This document shows positions 14,643 through 21,789 of a DNA stretch of 21,789 bases, piece by piece. Below the pieces are notes generated by a model that was not told the DNA's origin, did not search any database, and worked only from the letters and a program-made list of their open reading frames with translations. Position numbers and translations under genes: made by a program. The DNA is taken from contig DAOQAK010000064.1 in NCBI GenBank assembly GCA_035353855.1, positions 1 to 21,789 of the forward strand, written 5' to 3'. Source of the DNA: Bacteroidales bacterium. GTDB taxonomy: Bacteria > Bacteroidota > Bacteroidia > Bacteroidales > CG2-30-32-10. The first letter of the stretch is position 1. The number at the start of each line of letters is the position of its first letter.

Positions 14643-14680
14643 GGAAATATATGTAACGGTTCAGGTATGTTATATTATTT

Positions 14681-14779
14681 ATACCGACAGAAAAGAGTTT
14701 TGCAAAAATATTTTTTGTTTTCTGTACGGTATAACTCGTTCTAAACAGTTTTGCCTTTACAAACCTGATAAGAACGAGT
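14681..14779. repeat. Two adjacent stem-loops downstream of the DUF3820 gene
   Basis: Stem 1 pairs 14681-14694 (ATACCG...CAGAAAA) with 14718-14732, with one bulged base and a 23-nt loop. Stem 2 pairs ACTCGTTCT (14734-14742) with AGAACGAGT (14771-14779). The gap between the convergent DUF3820 and hydE genes (14643-14969) contains no gene. These stems could be a transcription end, a structured RNA or a short mobile palindrome. Neither stem is followed by a clear U-tract. Confidence 0.55.
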
Positions 14780-14807
14780 ATAATTTCTATCAATTTAAAA
14801 AAATGTA

Positions 14808-14903
14808 TCTCGCAAAGTTCGCAAAGGAAAAATGCAAAGCTCGCGAAGGCTCTATTTTATTGGCTTTGCGTCCTTGCCGAAAATCTTAGCGGTCTTTGCG
14901 AGA
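14808..14903. repeat. CGCAAAG-type imperfect palindromic repeat
   Basis: The ends TCTCGCAAAG (14808-14817) and CTTTGCGAGA (14894-14903) are perfect 10-bp inverted repeats. The left half repeats CGCAAAG-like words (TTCGCAAAGG, ATGCAAAGC, CGCGAAGG) and the right half their complements (GGCTTTGCGTCCTTG, GTCTTTGCG). This fits a dispersed fold-back element seen in many bacterial intergenic regions, including Bacteroidota. It lies about 66 bp past the hydE stop and may also end its transcript. Confidence 0.8.
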
Positions 14904-14969
14904 AAAATTTAAATCATTAATATTCTTTATTTGAAACATTTTTAATGTACCTGGATAGTTACAAATATA

Positions 14970-16076
14970 TTAATCGAGTTTTATTTCTAAATTATTTTTT
15001 CTTTTAATAAAATGTTTTGAATCGCCGTATTCATCATAAGCGATTTCTTCGCCAATCATTTTAACCCTGTTGGCAAGGCAATCAATACATTCATCAGCTT
15101 CTTCGTTAATGCAGGGCTTGTTCTCATAAAGCAGGTAGCTGCTTCTGTATTTGCCGGGTGTAAGGTTAGGCATCAGTACATTGGCGCCTGCCTTCAGTCC
15201 GCGTTCTCTTCCCATTGGAAAAATAGTTTGCAAAGCAGTTGTAGATACAATGTTGATATAAGGCATCATGATTCTTAGAACAGCAATCATGCGAAGCGAT
15301 AGGTTGAAGCGTTCTGCGAGAGGCAGCAATAAGTCTTTGTATTCATAAAGAGGAGTATCGGTGTGTTCAATATATGGTCCCATTCCAACCATATCAATGT
15401 TCATTTTTTTTATGAATAACAAATCGTCGGCAAGATTTTCAATCGTTTGAAATGGCAAACCTATCATCACGCCTGTTCCTGTTTGATAACCTGCTTTCTT
15501 AATATTTTCAAGGCATTCCAGTCGCGTCTTATAACTATGTAGATAATTATCAGGATGAATTTTTTTATAAAGTTCTTCGCTGGAAGTTTCTATTCGCAAT
15601 AAATACCGGTCAGCTCCGGCATCGTGCCATTCTTTATATGTTTCGAATAATTGTTCGCCAACTGAAAGCGTGATGCGGAGTTCAGGGTTTGCTATTTTTT
15701 TTATTCCTGTTATCAGTCCTGTTATTCTTTTAGTAAAATCAGGGTTACATTGCTCACCCGATTGAAGCACGATTCCTGTGAATTTATTTTTTTGAGCGAA
15801 TTCGGCAGTTTGCAAAATTTCGTCATCAGTTATAGAATACCTGTTTACTTTAGTGTTTCCGCTTCTTATACCGCAATACAAACAATTCTTTTTACATTGA
15901 TTTGAAAATTCTATCAGTCCTCGTAAATAATCTTTTTTACCTATAAAATTTTCTTTTATCGAATAAGCTTTTTTTATTAAAGTGTCGCTATCTTCTTTAT
16001 TGGTAAGTGAAAGTAAGAACATTATATCTTCTTTCGAAAACTCTTGCTTGTTTAATATTTCACTTAAATATTTCAT
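14970..16076 (-). CDS. hydE: HydE, radical SAM maturase of [FeFe] hydrogenase
   Basis: HydE is one of three enzymes that build the H-cluster; it is a radical SAM enzyme involved in making the dithiolate-bridged diiron precursor. The 368-aa length is normal. The radical SAM motif is CKKNCLYC (C61, C65, C68). The C-terminal cysteine set C322-x7-C330-x2-C333 corresponds to the auxiliary-cluster site found in many, but not all, HydE proteins. The internal SGEQ and ETSSEELY motifs fit the HydE/BioB-like barrel. It is last in the hydG-hydF-hydE array, 3 bp after the hydF stop, without a Shine-Dalgarno. Confidence 0.95.
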   Translation of the reverse strand: MKYLSEILNKQEFSKEDIMFLLSLTNKEDSDTLIKKAYSIKENFIGKKDYLRGLIEFSNQCKKNCLYCGIRSGNTKVNRYSITDDEILQTAEFAQKNKFTGIVLQSGEQCNPDFTKRITGLITGIKKIANPELRITLSVGEQLFETYKEWHDAGADRYLLRIETSSEELYKKIHPDNYLHSYKTRLECLENIKKAGYQTGTGVMIGLPFQTIENLADDLLFIKKMNIDMVGMGPYIEHTDTPLYEYKDLLLPLAERFNLSLRMIAVLRIMMPYINIVSTTALQTIFPMGRERGLKAGANVLMPNLTPGKYRSSYLLYENKPCINEEADECIDCLANRVKMIGEEIAYDEYGDSKHFIKRKNNLEIKLD

Positions 16077-16079
16077 AAA

Positions 16080-17282
16080 TCATTTTATAAAAGGAGCAAC
16101 TGCTCTTTCAAAAATTCCATTGATGTATGCAATGGTCAACCCGTAATTGGTAACAGGAACGCCTGCTTCAATGACTTCGGATAAACGACTTAAAATTTGT
16201 TTGCGTGTGATCATGCATCCGCCACACTGAATTACCAACGCATAATCGGTTATCGGATTTTTAATTTCATTTAAACCTGCAACAGTGTCAAACTCCAATT
16301 GTTTTTTTGTGTATTCTTTAAGCCAGCGTGGGATTTTGAACCTACCAATATCTTCACAATTTACCTGGTGCGTGCACGATTCCAGGATCAATATTTTATC
16401 ACCGTCTTTTAGTTCCGATATTTTTTTTGTTCCTTTCACGTATTCATCGAAAGGCCCACGCATGTTGGCATAAGCTACACTAAAACCTGTCAGCGGAATG
16501 TCGGGCGGGATAATTTTATTTACATATCCGAATGCCTGGCTGTCGGTAATTACAAGCTTAGGCTTTATACCTGTTTTCTGTAAAAATAATTCTGCTTCTG
16601 TTTCTTTTACTACCACATTTATTGCATCATTATCGAGAACATCACGGATAGCCATTACCTGTGGCAATATCATTCTTCCTTCGGGAGCTTCTGAATCGAC
16701 AGGAGTGATGAGCATAACAATATCACCGCGATCAATAATTCCTTTTAATAATGACGAATTTTTATAAGCTGTTTCAGGAATAACATTTTTTAATATTTCA
16801 ATAACATTTTCAATGTTGAAACTTGTTTTAGCGCTGAATTCAGTAATAGGAGCGTCAGTTATTTTTTTTATTTTTTTAATGGTAGAATTTAATAAAGGTT
16901 CAATGTCTGATTTGTTATGTACGACTAAGTATGCAATTTTATATTTATTGAATTTTTCGATCAGCATATTTTCGTACTCACCGAAAATATTATTTGCGAT
17001 AAGCAAGATAGCGCAATCTATTTGCTTAATTACATCAATGGTTTTTGCAATTCTTTTTTCTCCCAGCTCTCCGCTGTCATCAACACCGGCGGTATCAATA
17101 ATAACAGCCGGGCCGATCCCGAATATTTCCATTGATTTTTTTACCGGGTCGGTAGTTGTTCCGGCAATTTCTGAAACTATTGCCACATCAAGCTTTGTGA
17201 GTGCATTGATAAAAGAACTTTTGCCAAAATTCCTGCGTCCAAAAATTCCGATATGCGGTTTGTTATCTTTTCCTTTGCTCAT
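16080..17282 (-). CDS. hydF: HydF, GTPase scaffold for [FeFe] hydrogenase H-cluster assembly
   Basis: HydF receives the diiron unit and delivers it to apo-hydrogenase. The 400-aa protein has an N-terminal GTPase: GRRNFGKSS P-loop (15-23), AGTTTDP (40-46), DTAGVDD (63-69) and NKSD (123-126). The dimerisation domain follows, then the C-terminal FeS domain with CTH (C303, H305) and IQCGGC (C353, C356). The three cluster cysteines are present. The histidine found before the CxxC in several characterised HydF proteins is Gln here (Q352). Its start lies 3 bp from the hydG stop and its stop 3 bp from the hydE start, so the three are surely co-transcribed. Confidence 0.96.
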   Translation of the reverse strand: MSKGKDNKPHIGIFGRRNFGKSSFINALTKLDVAIVSEIAGTTTDPVKKSMEIFGIGPAVIIDTAGVDDSGELGEKRIAKTIDVIKQIDCAILLIANNIFGEYENMLIEKFNKYKIAYLVVHNKSDIEPLLNSTIKKIKKITDAPITEFSAKTSFNIENVIEILKNVIPETAYKNSSLLKGIIDRGDIVMLITPVDSEAPEGRMILPQVMAIRDVLDNDAINVVVKETEAELFLQKTGIKPKLVITDSQAFGYVNKIIPPDIPLTGFSVAYANMRGPFDEYVKGTKKISELKDGDKILILESCTHQVNCEDIGRFKIPRWLKEYTKKQLEFDTVAGLNEIKNPITDYALVIQCGGCMITRKQILSRLSEVIEAGVPVTNYGLTIAYINGIFERAVAPFIK

Positions 17283-17285
17283 ATG

Positions 17286-18713
17286 TTAGTAATATAAATC
17301 TCTTTTTCCCGATCTTATCATTTCAATTTTTTCTTTAATTGAAATTTTTATTTTTTCATCAGCCAGTTTTTCAATATTCTTATTAATTACCTCCCATCCT
17401 TTTTTTGCTGTAGTTTCAGGAGCATAATCAACAATATATTCTGCTAAAGTGAGTATTGCATTGGGTGTGCAATAACGTTTAATGAAACCCGGAACTGAAA
17501 ATTCCATAAAGTGTTCGCCTGTTCTTCCGAGCCTGTAGCAAGCGGTACAAAATGATGGCAACATATCTTTATCCAGCAGGTCATCAATGATTTCATTCAA
17601 TGAACGATCGTCATTAATTCGGAATTGTCCACGATCTAAATTTTTCTCTTTTTCTTTTTCTTCAGAATAACTACCGATTTCAATTTTTGTTCCGCCATCA
17701 ATTTGCGAAACTCCGAATTGAATAATCTCATCTCTTAATTTTGCCGGTTCTCTTGCTGTAAGTATCATTCCGGTATAAGGAACAGCAAGCCTAAGAATGG
17801 CAACAAGTTTGGTGAAGTCTTCGTCGCTGACAAAATATTTATTTCCCAAATCTAGCATTGATGCATCTTTTACCCTTGGAAATGAAATGGTATGCGGTCC
17901 TACATTGTAGCATGCTTCGAGGTGGTTCGTGTGACGAACTAATCCCATAACTTCAAAACGCCAATCGTACAATCCGAATAAAGCGCCAATACCAACATCG
18001 TCTATTCCTGCTTCCTGTGCTCTATCCAATGAAGTAAGCCTGTAACCGTAGTCTGCTTTTTTACCTCGCAGATGATAGGTTTTGTAAGCATCGCTATTAT
18101 ATGTTTCCTGGAATATCTGGAACGTACCGATACCGGCTTTTTTTACTATTTTAAAACCTTCAATTTCCAGCGGCGCAGCATTGATGTTCACTCTTCTTAT
18201 TTCACCGTTTCCTTTTTTTACATGATATGCGATATCAACGGTATGTGCGATGTATTCAGGGCTGTATTGAGCATGCTCGCCATAAACAAGGATCAATCTT
18301 TTCTGCCCTTTATCTTCAAGGGATTCTATTTCTTTTACAATTTCATCATCAGAAAGGGTTTTCCTTACCGCACTGGTGTTCGATGCCCTGAAGCCGCAAT
18401 AAGTGCAATTGTTAGCGCATTTATTTCCGATATAAAGAGGTGCAAATAATACAATACGGTTACCGTAGATATTACGTTTTAATGTCCGGGCGCCTTCTTT
18501 TATTTCTTCAATGAGTTCCGGTGTATCTGCATTAATAAGTGTAGCAACATCTTCCAGGTTAAGCCTTTTTTTTGAAAGCGATTTAGCAATAATTTTTCTT
18601 ACTTTTTCTTTTGAAGATTTAGTATTGTTAATATAATTCCATATTTCATCCTTGTCAATAAAGGGTTTCATTGGCTCGTCAGGAATAGAATATTTTTCAG
18701 GTACAAATTTCAT
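17286..18713 (-). CDS. hydG: HydG, tyrosine-cleaving radical SAM maturase of [FeFe] hydrogenase
   Basis: HydG splits tyrosine to p-cresol, CO and CN, supplying the diatomic ligands of the H-cluster. The 475-aa length is normal. The radical SAM motif CANNCTYC (C99, C103, C106) is followed by GFRASN. The C-terminal cluster motif C389-x2-C392-x22-C415 (CTAC...RYC) is the canonical HydG site, which separates it from the related ThiH. The start is ATG at 18713 with a strong Shine-Dalgarno (18718-18723). It is the first maturase gene behind the signalling genes, 24 bp from the receiver-kinase stop. Confidence 0.97.
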   Translation of the reverse strand: MKFVPEKYSIPDEPMKPFIDKDEIWNYINNTKSSKEKVRKIIAKSLSKKRLNLEDVATLINADTPELIEEIKEGARTLKRNIYGNRIVLFAPLYIGNKCANNCTYCGFRASNTSAVRKTLSDDEIVKEIESLEDKGQKRLILVYGEHAQYSPEYIAHTVDIAYHVKKGNGEIRRVNINAAPLEIEGFKIVKKAGIGTFQIFQETYNSDAYKTYHLRGKKADYGYRLTSLDRAQEAGIDDVGIGALFGLYDWRFEVMGLVRHTNHLEACYNVGPHTISFPRVKDASMLDLGNKYFVSDEDFTKLVAILRLAVPYTGMILTAREPAKLRDEIIQFGVSQIDGGTKIEIGSYSEEKEKEKNLDRGQFRINDDRSLNEIIDDLLDKDMLPSFCTACYRLGRTGEHFMEFSVPGFIKRYCTPNAILTLAEYIVDYAPETTAKKGWEVINKNIEKLADEKIKISIKEKIEMIRSGKRDLYY

Positions 18714-18717
18714 AATA

Positions 18718-18723
18718 TCCTCC
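18718..18723 (-). promoter_or_regulatory. Strong Shine-Dalgarno site for hydG
   Basis: GGAGGA on the minus strand, 4 nt before the hydG ATG. hydF and hydE have none and probably rely on coupled translation, so this site may set the output of all three maturases. Confidence 0.7.
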
Positions 18724-18737
18724 GTTGTATTTTAATT

Positions 18738-19859
18738 TCAATATTTAGGTAATATGATCGTAAACGTGCTTCCTTTGTTTGGCGTGCTGGATACATCGAT
18801 GGTGCCATTATAGATTTCAACTATTTTTTTTACTATCGATAAGCCAAGGCCTGTGCCTACAATGTTTTTTGTGTTGATATTTTTTATCCTGACAAATTCG
18901 TGGAATAATTTACTGATGTCTTCAGCCGACATACCAATGCCGGTGTCTTCAATAATGATGCTTATAGAAGTTCCGATTTCTTTGATTGCAATATAAATCT
19001 GTCCGCCTTCTTTATTATATTTCACCGCGTTTGAGATCAGGTTGTTGAAAATGATTTCCATCTCCTGTCGGTCTGCCTTTATTATCAAGCTTTCCGGGGC
19101 ATCCAAATACATTTTGATATTTTTTTGTTTTGCCAGGGGCTCAAAAGTATCAATTGCAAATTTTGATACATCGAACAAATCGATCTCCTGCAAGTGCCTG
19201 TTGTTTTGACCTGATTCGATACGGGTAAGGTCGAGCATGTCGGATATAAGGCTGCGCATGCCTTTCATTCGTATCAGTGATCGATCGATCATCGGGTCAT
19301 AATCTTCAAGTTTATCACCTGCCTGTCTTTCCTTCATCATATTCATGTATCCTTCAACGGCATTGATAGGTGATTTTAGTTCATGAGACAAAACTGAAAG
19401 AAACTGATGGCGCAATTCCTTGTCGTTCTCGGTCATCTTATTGGTCATGCGTTTCAGGTAAAGATGTTTGGTGATACTTTCCGTAGCTGCTTTGAGTTCC
19501 TGGGGTACGAAAGGTTTTGGAACGAAATTGTATGCGCCGTTTTTTGTAGCATTTACAGCAAGTTCAAGAGAGGCATAGGAAGTGATCATCATTACCTGGA
19601 TATCGTATTTGTTTTTATTCATGTATTCCAAAACATCAATACCATGAATTCCCGGGAGCTTATTATCAAGCAACATGATATCCGTTTTATTTTCCTGGAT
19701 AAAACTTATTGCTTCTTCACCGGTTGCAGCCTCATGTATATCGAATCCAAAATCTTCTTCCATGAATGGGAATCCAACCGTGTAATTTCGCAGTATTCTG
19801 CATATTCCTGAACGTATTCCCGGCTCATCATCAACCACTAATACAACTAACTTTTCCAT
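18738..19859 (-). CDS. Receiver-histidine kinase hybrid protein
   Basis: A 373-aa cytoplasmic two-component protein with a receiver first (1-125: acidic D10/D11, phospho-acceptor D65 in MLLDNKLPG, T93, K115 in VPKPF) and then a histidine kinase. The H box is FLSVLSHELKSPIN with H159; the N box is NNLISNAVKYN; the G boxes are IEDTGIGMS and GTGLGLSIVKK. There is no membrane segment and no DNA-binding domain. The receiver has an insertion of about 15 residues (26-40, NYTVGFPFMEEDFGF) after its first helix. It sits between a receiver gene and hydG on the same strand, so it probably belongs to one phosphorelay with the H-cluster-like kinase. The input signal cannot be seen. Confidence 0.9.
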   Translation of the reverse strand: MEKLVVLVVDDEPGIRSGICRILRNYTVGFPFMEEDFGFDIHEAATGEEAISFIQENKTDIMLLDNKLPGIHGIDVLEYMNKNKYDIQVMMITSYASLELAVNATKNGAYNFVPKPFVPQELKAATESITKHLYLKRMTNKMTENDKELRHQFLSVLSHELKSPINAVEGYMNMMKERQAGDKLEDYDPMIDRSLIRMKGMRSLISDMLDLTRIESGQNNRHLQEIDLFDVSKFAIDTFEPLAKQKNIKMYLDAPESLIIKADRQEMEIIFNNLISNAVKYNKEGGQIYIAIKEIGTSISIIIEDTGIGMSAEDISKLFHEFVRIKNINTKNIVGTGLGLSIVKKIVEIYNGTIDVSSTPNKGSTFTIILPKY

Positions 19860-19875
19860 GGTTTTTAAATTTTTA

Positions 19876-20268
19876 TTATTTAATCAAGCTATTGATTTCT
19901 TTTTGTAACTGGTCAGGGCGCAAACTTTTATCGATATACCTGTCGGCCTTTATCCATGCACGTTCTCCGGGACTGTTAAGCCCGAACACCAGCCCGGTTT
20001 CTGCTGTAACTGCAGTGGCAATGATTACTGGAACATCAGGATATAATTTTTTTAATTTATGACTTAGTATAAAACCACTGTCTTTGTTTTCCATCATCAG
20101 ATCAAAGATGGCCAGGTCAGGTTTGTATTGACCGATAAGTATTTCAGCTTCTTTCTGGCTCGAAACGGCTTTCACTTCAAAGCCCATCAGTTTTGTATTT
20201 ACTTCAAGGAAAGTTAAGAAGTCAGGATCATCATCTGCAATCAATACTTTTTTATTATTTGTTTTCAT
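19876..20268 (-). CDS. Stand-alone response regulator receiver protein
   Basis: A 130-aa single-domain receiver: ADDDPDF (D12, D13), phospho-acceptor D56 in IFDLMME, and K114 in IDKSLRPDQL. There is no output domain, so it probably passes phosphate to, or acts through, a partner. Between the conserved ATA (84-86) and K114 there is an elongated loop (TAETGLVFGLNSPGERAWIK) of about 10 extra residues. The ATG at 20268 is chosen: an upstream in-frame ATG (20349) would overlap the preceding kinase gene by 65 bp and add residues not conserved in receivers. It lies 16 bp after the kinase stop. No Shine-Dalgarno is visible. Confidence 0.88.
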   Translation of the reverse strand: MKTNNKKVLIADDDPDFLTFLEVNTKLMGFEVKAVSSQKEAEILIGQYKPDLAIFDLMMENKDSGFILSHKLKKLYPDVPVIIATAVTAETGLVFGLNSPGERAWIKADRYIDKSLRPDQLQKEINSLIK

Positions 20269-20284
20269 TACAATGAATTTTAAA

Positions 20285-21789
20285 TTAATTCTTTTTTTTA
20301 GGTAATACAATTGTGAATATGGTACCTGTTGGTCCTTTAGCAGGATCAATATTTGAGCTGACTGTGAGGTCGCCTTTATGCATTTTCACAATTCCGTAAA
20401 CTGTTGGCAACCCAAGCCCTGTGCCTTTTCCGAGCGCTTTTGTTGTGAAGAATGGGGTGAAAAGTTTATCCATATTTTCTTTTTCTATCCCGGTTCCTGA
20501 ATCTTTAATACGAATCAGAACATTTTCATCAGACTCTTCAAGGTATATCTCGATTAGCCCGCCATCCGGCATTGCTTCGATCGAATTTTTTATCAGGTTG
20601 GTAATTGCCTGTATCATCTGTTCCTTATCGAGCAACATGCTTGTTAAAGTAAGGCGATTAATCGTATTTATTTTTACATTTTCAGGAATGATTAGCGAAT
20701 TGAGGCATTCATTAACAAGAAGATCGATACCGGTCATTTCATAACGCACCTGGTTTGTCCTGGCGAAATTCAAAAGACCGCTAACAATGGATTTACATCT
20801 TTCAGCCTGGTGTGTGATGAGCTCAAGGTCTTGTCTTATCTGCGAGTCGGACGGACATTCTTCAAGCAAAATATTACTGTACATAATTACCACACCAAGA
20901 GGGTTATTCAATTCATGAGCAATGCCGGCAGACAACTGTCCCATGTGGGCAAGTTTTTCCGATTGCCGCAGAGCAAGTTGCACATTAGCAAGTTTTTCGT
21001 TCGATAGAGCCAATTCGGAATTGTATTTATGAAGTTTTTCAATAGTGAAAGGCAAACACATTTCCTGCTCGGCAATTCCTTTATATATTGCTATAGCGTG
21101 TTCTTCGCAGGTGTCATAACCACAGGCGCCGCAATTCAGATGATCGCTTTTACTTTCTTTTCCAAGGAATTTCAGGATCTTTGCGATCTCATCATTAGTT
21201 GCAAGAAGAATACGCTGATCATTTTCTTCGAATGTTTGTGAAAAATCAAGCTTACTGAATCGTTCAATATTTTTTTGCCAGTTTTCAAAATTGAAATTTT
21301 TCATTTTTTCATTTGCGTATTTTTTTATGCTGGCGATCTGGGTATATGTTTTTCCTCCCGGAGTCATGCCTACGCCTTTAACACAACCGTTGCAGCAAAG
21401 CAGCTCCAGTAAGTCGGATTTGAATAAGCCCGATTCGGCTTCTTTAATGGCTTCTACAAAATTTAACCTGCCATCGGCAACAATGCAGTTATTATTCAAA
21501 ATGTCATCGGTTTTTTCAATATTATTAAGCAGTCCTCTGCTCAGAGGGAATACAGAGCCTTTGCCACCAACCGGTTCGTCAAATTCCGATGGGTTTGAAT
21601 TTTCAGGTGTAATATTTAATTCGGAAAATATTTCACGTAACTCACGAAAGGTAATGACCTCGCTTATTTCAACAACCTCTGATTTTTTTGAAATACAGGG
21701 TCCGATAAAAACAATTTTAGTTTCTTTTCCGTACATTTCTTTCAGTACTCTAGCAGTTGCTTCCATTGGGGAAACGATAGGAATTAAGT
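20285..21789 (-). CDS. [FeFe]-hydrogenase-like sensor histidine kinase (5' end outside the window)
   Basis: The frame is open to the window edge; the residues before the first in-window Met (21766) still match (LIPIVSP), so the true start lies upstream. Numbering from that Met: an iron-only hydrogenase C-terminal domain with IGPCISKKSE (C24), the counterpart of the H-cluster MPCxxK motif, and LELLCCNGCVKGVG (C124, C125, C128), the counterpart of the last H-cluster motif. Then comes a 4Fe-4S domain CGACGYDTC...C (C212, C215, C220, C237) and a short coiled linker. The histidine kinase has H284 in AGIAHELNNPLG, an N box NLIKNSIEAM, and G boxes DSGTGIE and GKGTGLGL. This architecture fits sensory [FeFe] hydrogenase relatives; it likely senses H2 or redox state. 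It is clustered with hydG, hydF and hydE. Confidence 0.9.
   Translation of the reverse strand, partial: LIPIVSPMEATARVLKEMYGKETKIVFIGPCISKKSEVVEISEVITFRELREIFSELNITPENSNPSEFDEPVGGKGSVFPLSRGLLNNIEKTDDILNNNCIVADGRLNFVEAIKEAESGLFKSDLLELLCCNGCVKGVGMTPGGKTYTQIASIKKYANEKMKNFNFENWQKNIERFSKLDFSQTFEENDQRILLATNDEIAKILKFLGKESKSDHLNCGACGYDTCEEHAIAIYKGIAEQEMCLPFTIEKLHKYNSELALSNEKLANVQLALRQSEKLAHMGQLSAGIAHELNNPLGVVIMYSNILLEECPSDSQIRQDLELITHQAERCKSIVSGLLNFARTNQVRYEMTGIDLLVNECLNSLIIPENVKINTINRLTLTSMLLDKEQMIQAITNLIKNSIEAMPDGGLIEIYLEESDENVLIRIKDSGTGIEKENMDKLFTPFFTTKALGKGTGLGLPTVYGIVKMHKGDLTVSSNIDPAKGPTGTIFTIVLPKKKN

Noticed and set aside
20269..20349. Longer version of the stand-alone receiver
   Set aside because: It would overlap the upstream kinase gene by 65 bp, and the added residues do not resemble a receiver N-terminus. 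ATG 20268 is better.

Overview
The window looks like chromosome from a strictly anaerobic member of the Bacteroidota (probably Bacteroidales-like). The reasons are the low G+C, several perfect Bacteroidota-type -7 boxes (TAnnTTTG), TTG/ATG starts mostly without Shine-Dalgarno sequences, family-typical housekeeping genes (rlmF, a DUF3820 gene), and dispersed palindromic intergenic repeats of the kind common in that phylum. The assignment is an inference from the sequence, not a database result. The theme of the window is hydrogen metabolism: it joins the machinery of two unrelated hydrogenase classes, [NiFe] and [FeFe].

Left part (219-6616, minus strand): a six-gene operon hdrC-hdrB-hdrA-mvhD-mvhG-mvhA, ending in a clear intrinsic terminator (169-198). 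It encodes a complete group 3c [NiFe] hydrogenase (MvhADG) joined to a heterodisulfide-reductase-type electron-bifurcating unit (HdrABC). In methanogens this complex couples H2 oxidation to ferredoxin and CoM-S-S-CoB reduction. A Bacteroidota cell should have no CoM-S-S-CoB, so the HdrB substrate is an open question. Divergently (6826-10976, plus strand) lie three [NiFe] maturation genes, hypF, hypC and hypD. hypA, hypB, hypE and the large-subunit endopeptidase are not in the window.

Middle part (11171-14642, plus strand): housekeeping or accessory genes, namely rlmF, a small S4-domain RNA-binding protein, a DEAD-box-type helicase with a DEAE motif II, a decayed REP-associated tyrosine transposase (RAYT) flanked by inverted palindromes, and a DUF3820 gene. 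The intergenic DNA here and around hypC is rich in repeats: a tandem duplication with an embedded 16-bp minisatellite, and several imperfect palindromes.

Right part (14970-21789, minus strand): hydG-hydF-hydE, the [FeFe] hydrogenase H-cluster maturases, in tight array behind a signalling cassette. The cassette is a histidine kinase whose N-terminal part is an [FeFe]-hydrogenase-like H-cluster domain plus a 4Fe-4S domain (truncated by the window edge), a stand-alone receiver, and a receiver-histidine-kinase hybrid. A plausible reading is that the cell senses H2 or redox state with an H-cluster-type sensor and adjusts [FeFe] hydrogenase production, while the neighbouring Mvh-Hdr complex takes up or balances H2 through flavin-based bifurcation. 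No catalytic [FeFe] hydrogenase gene lies in the window.
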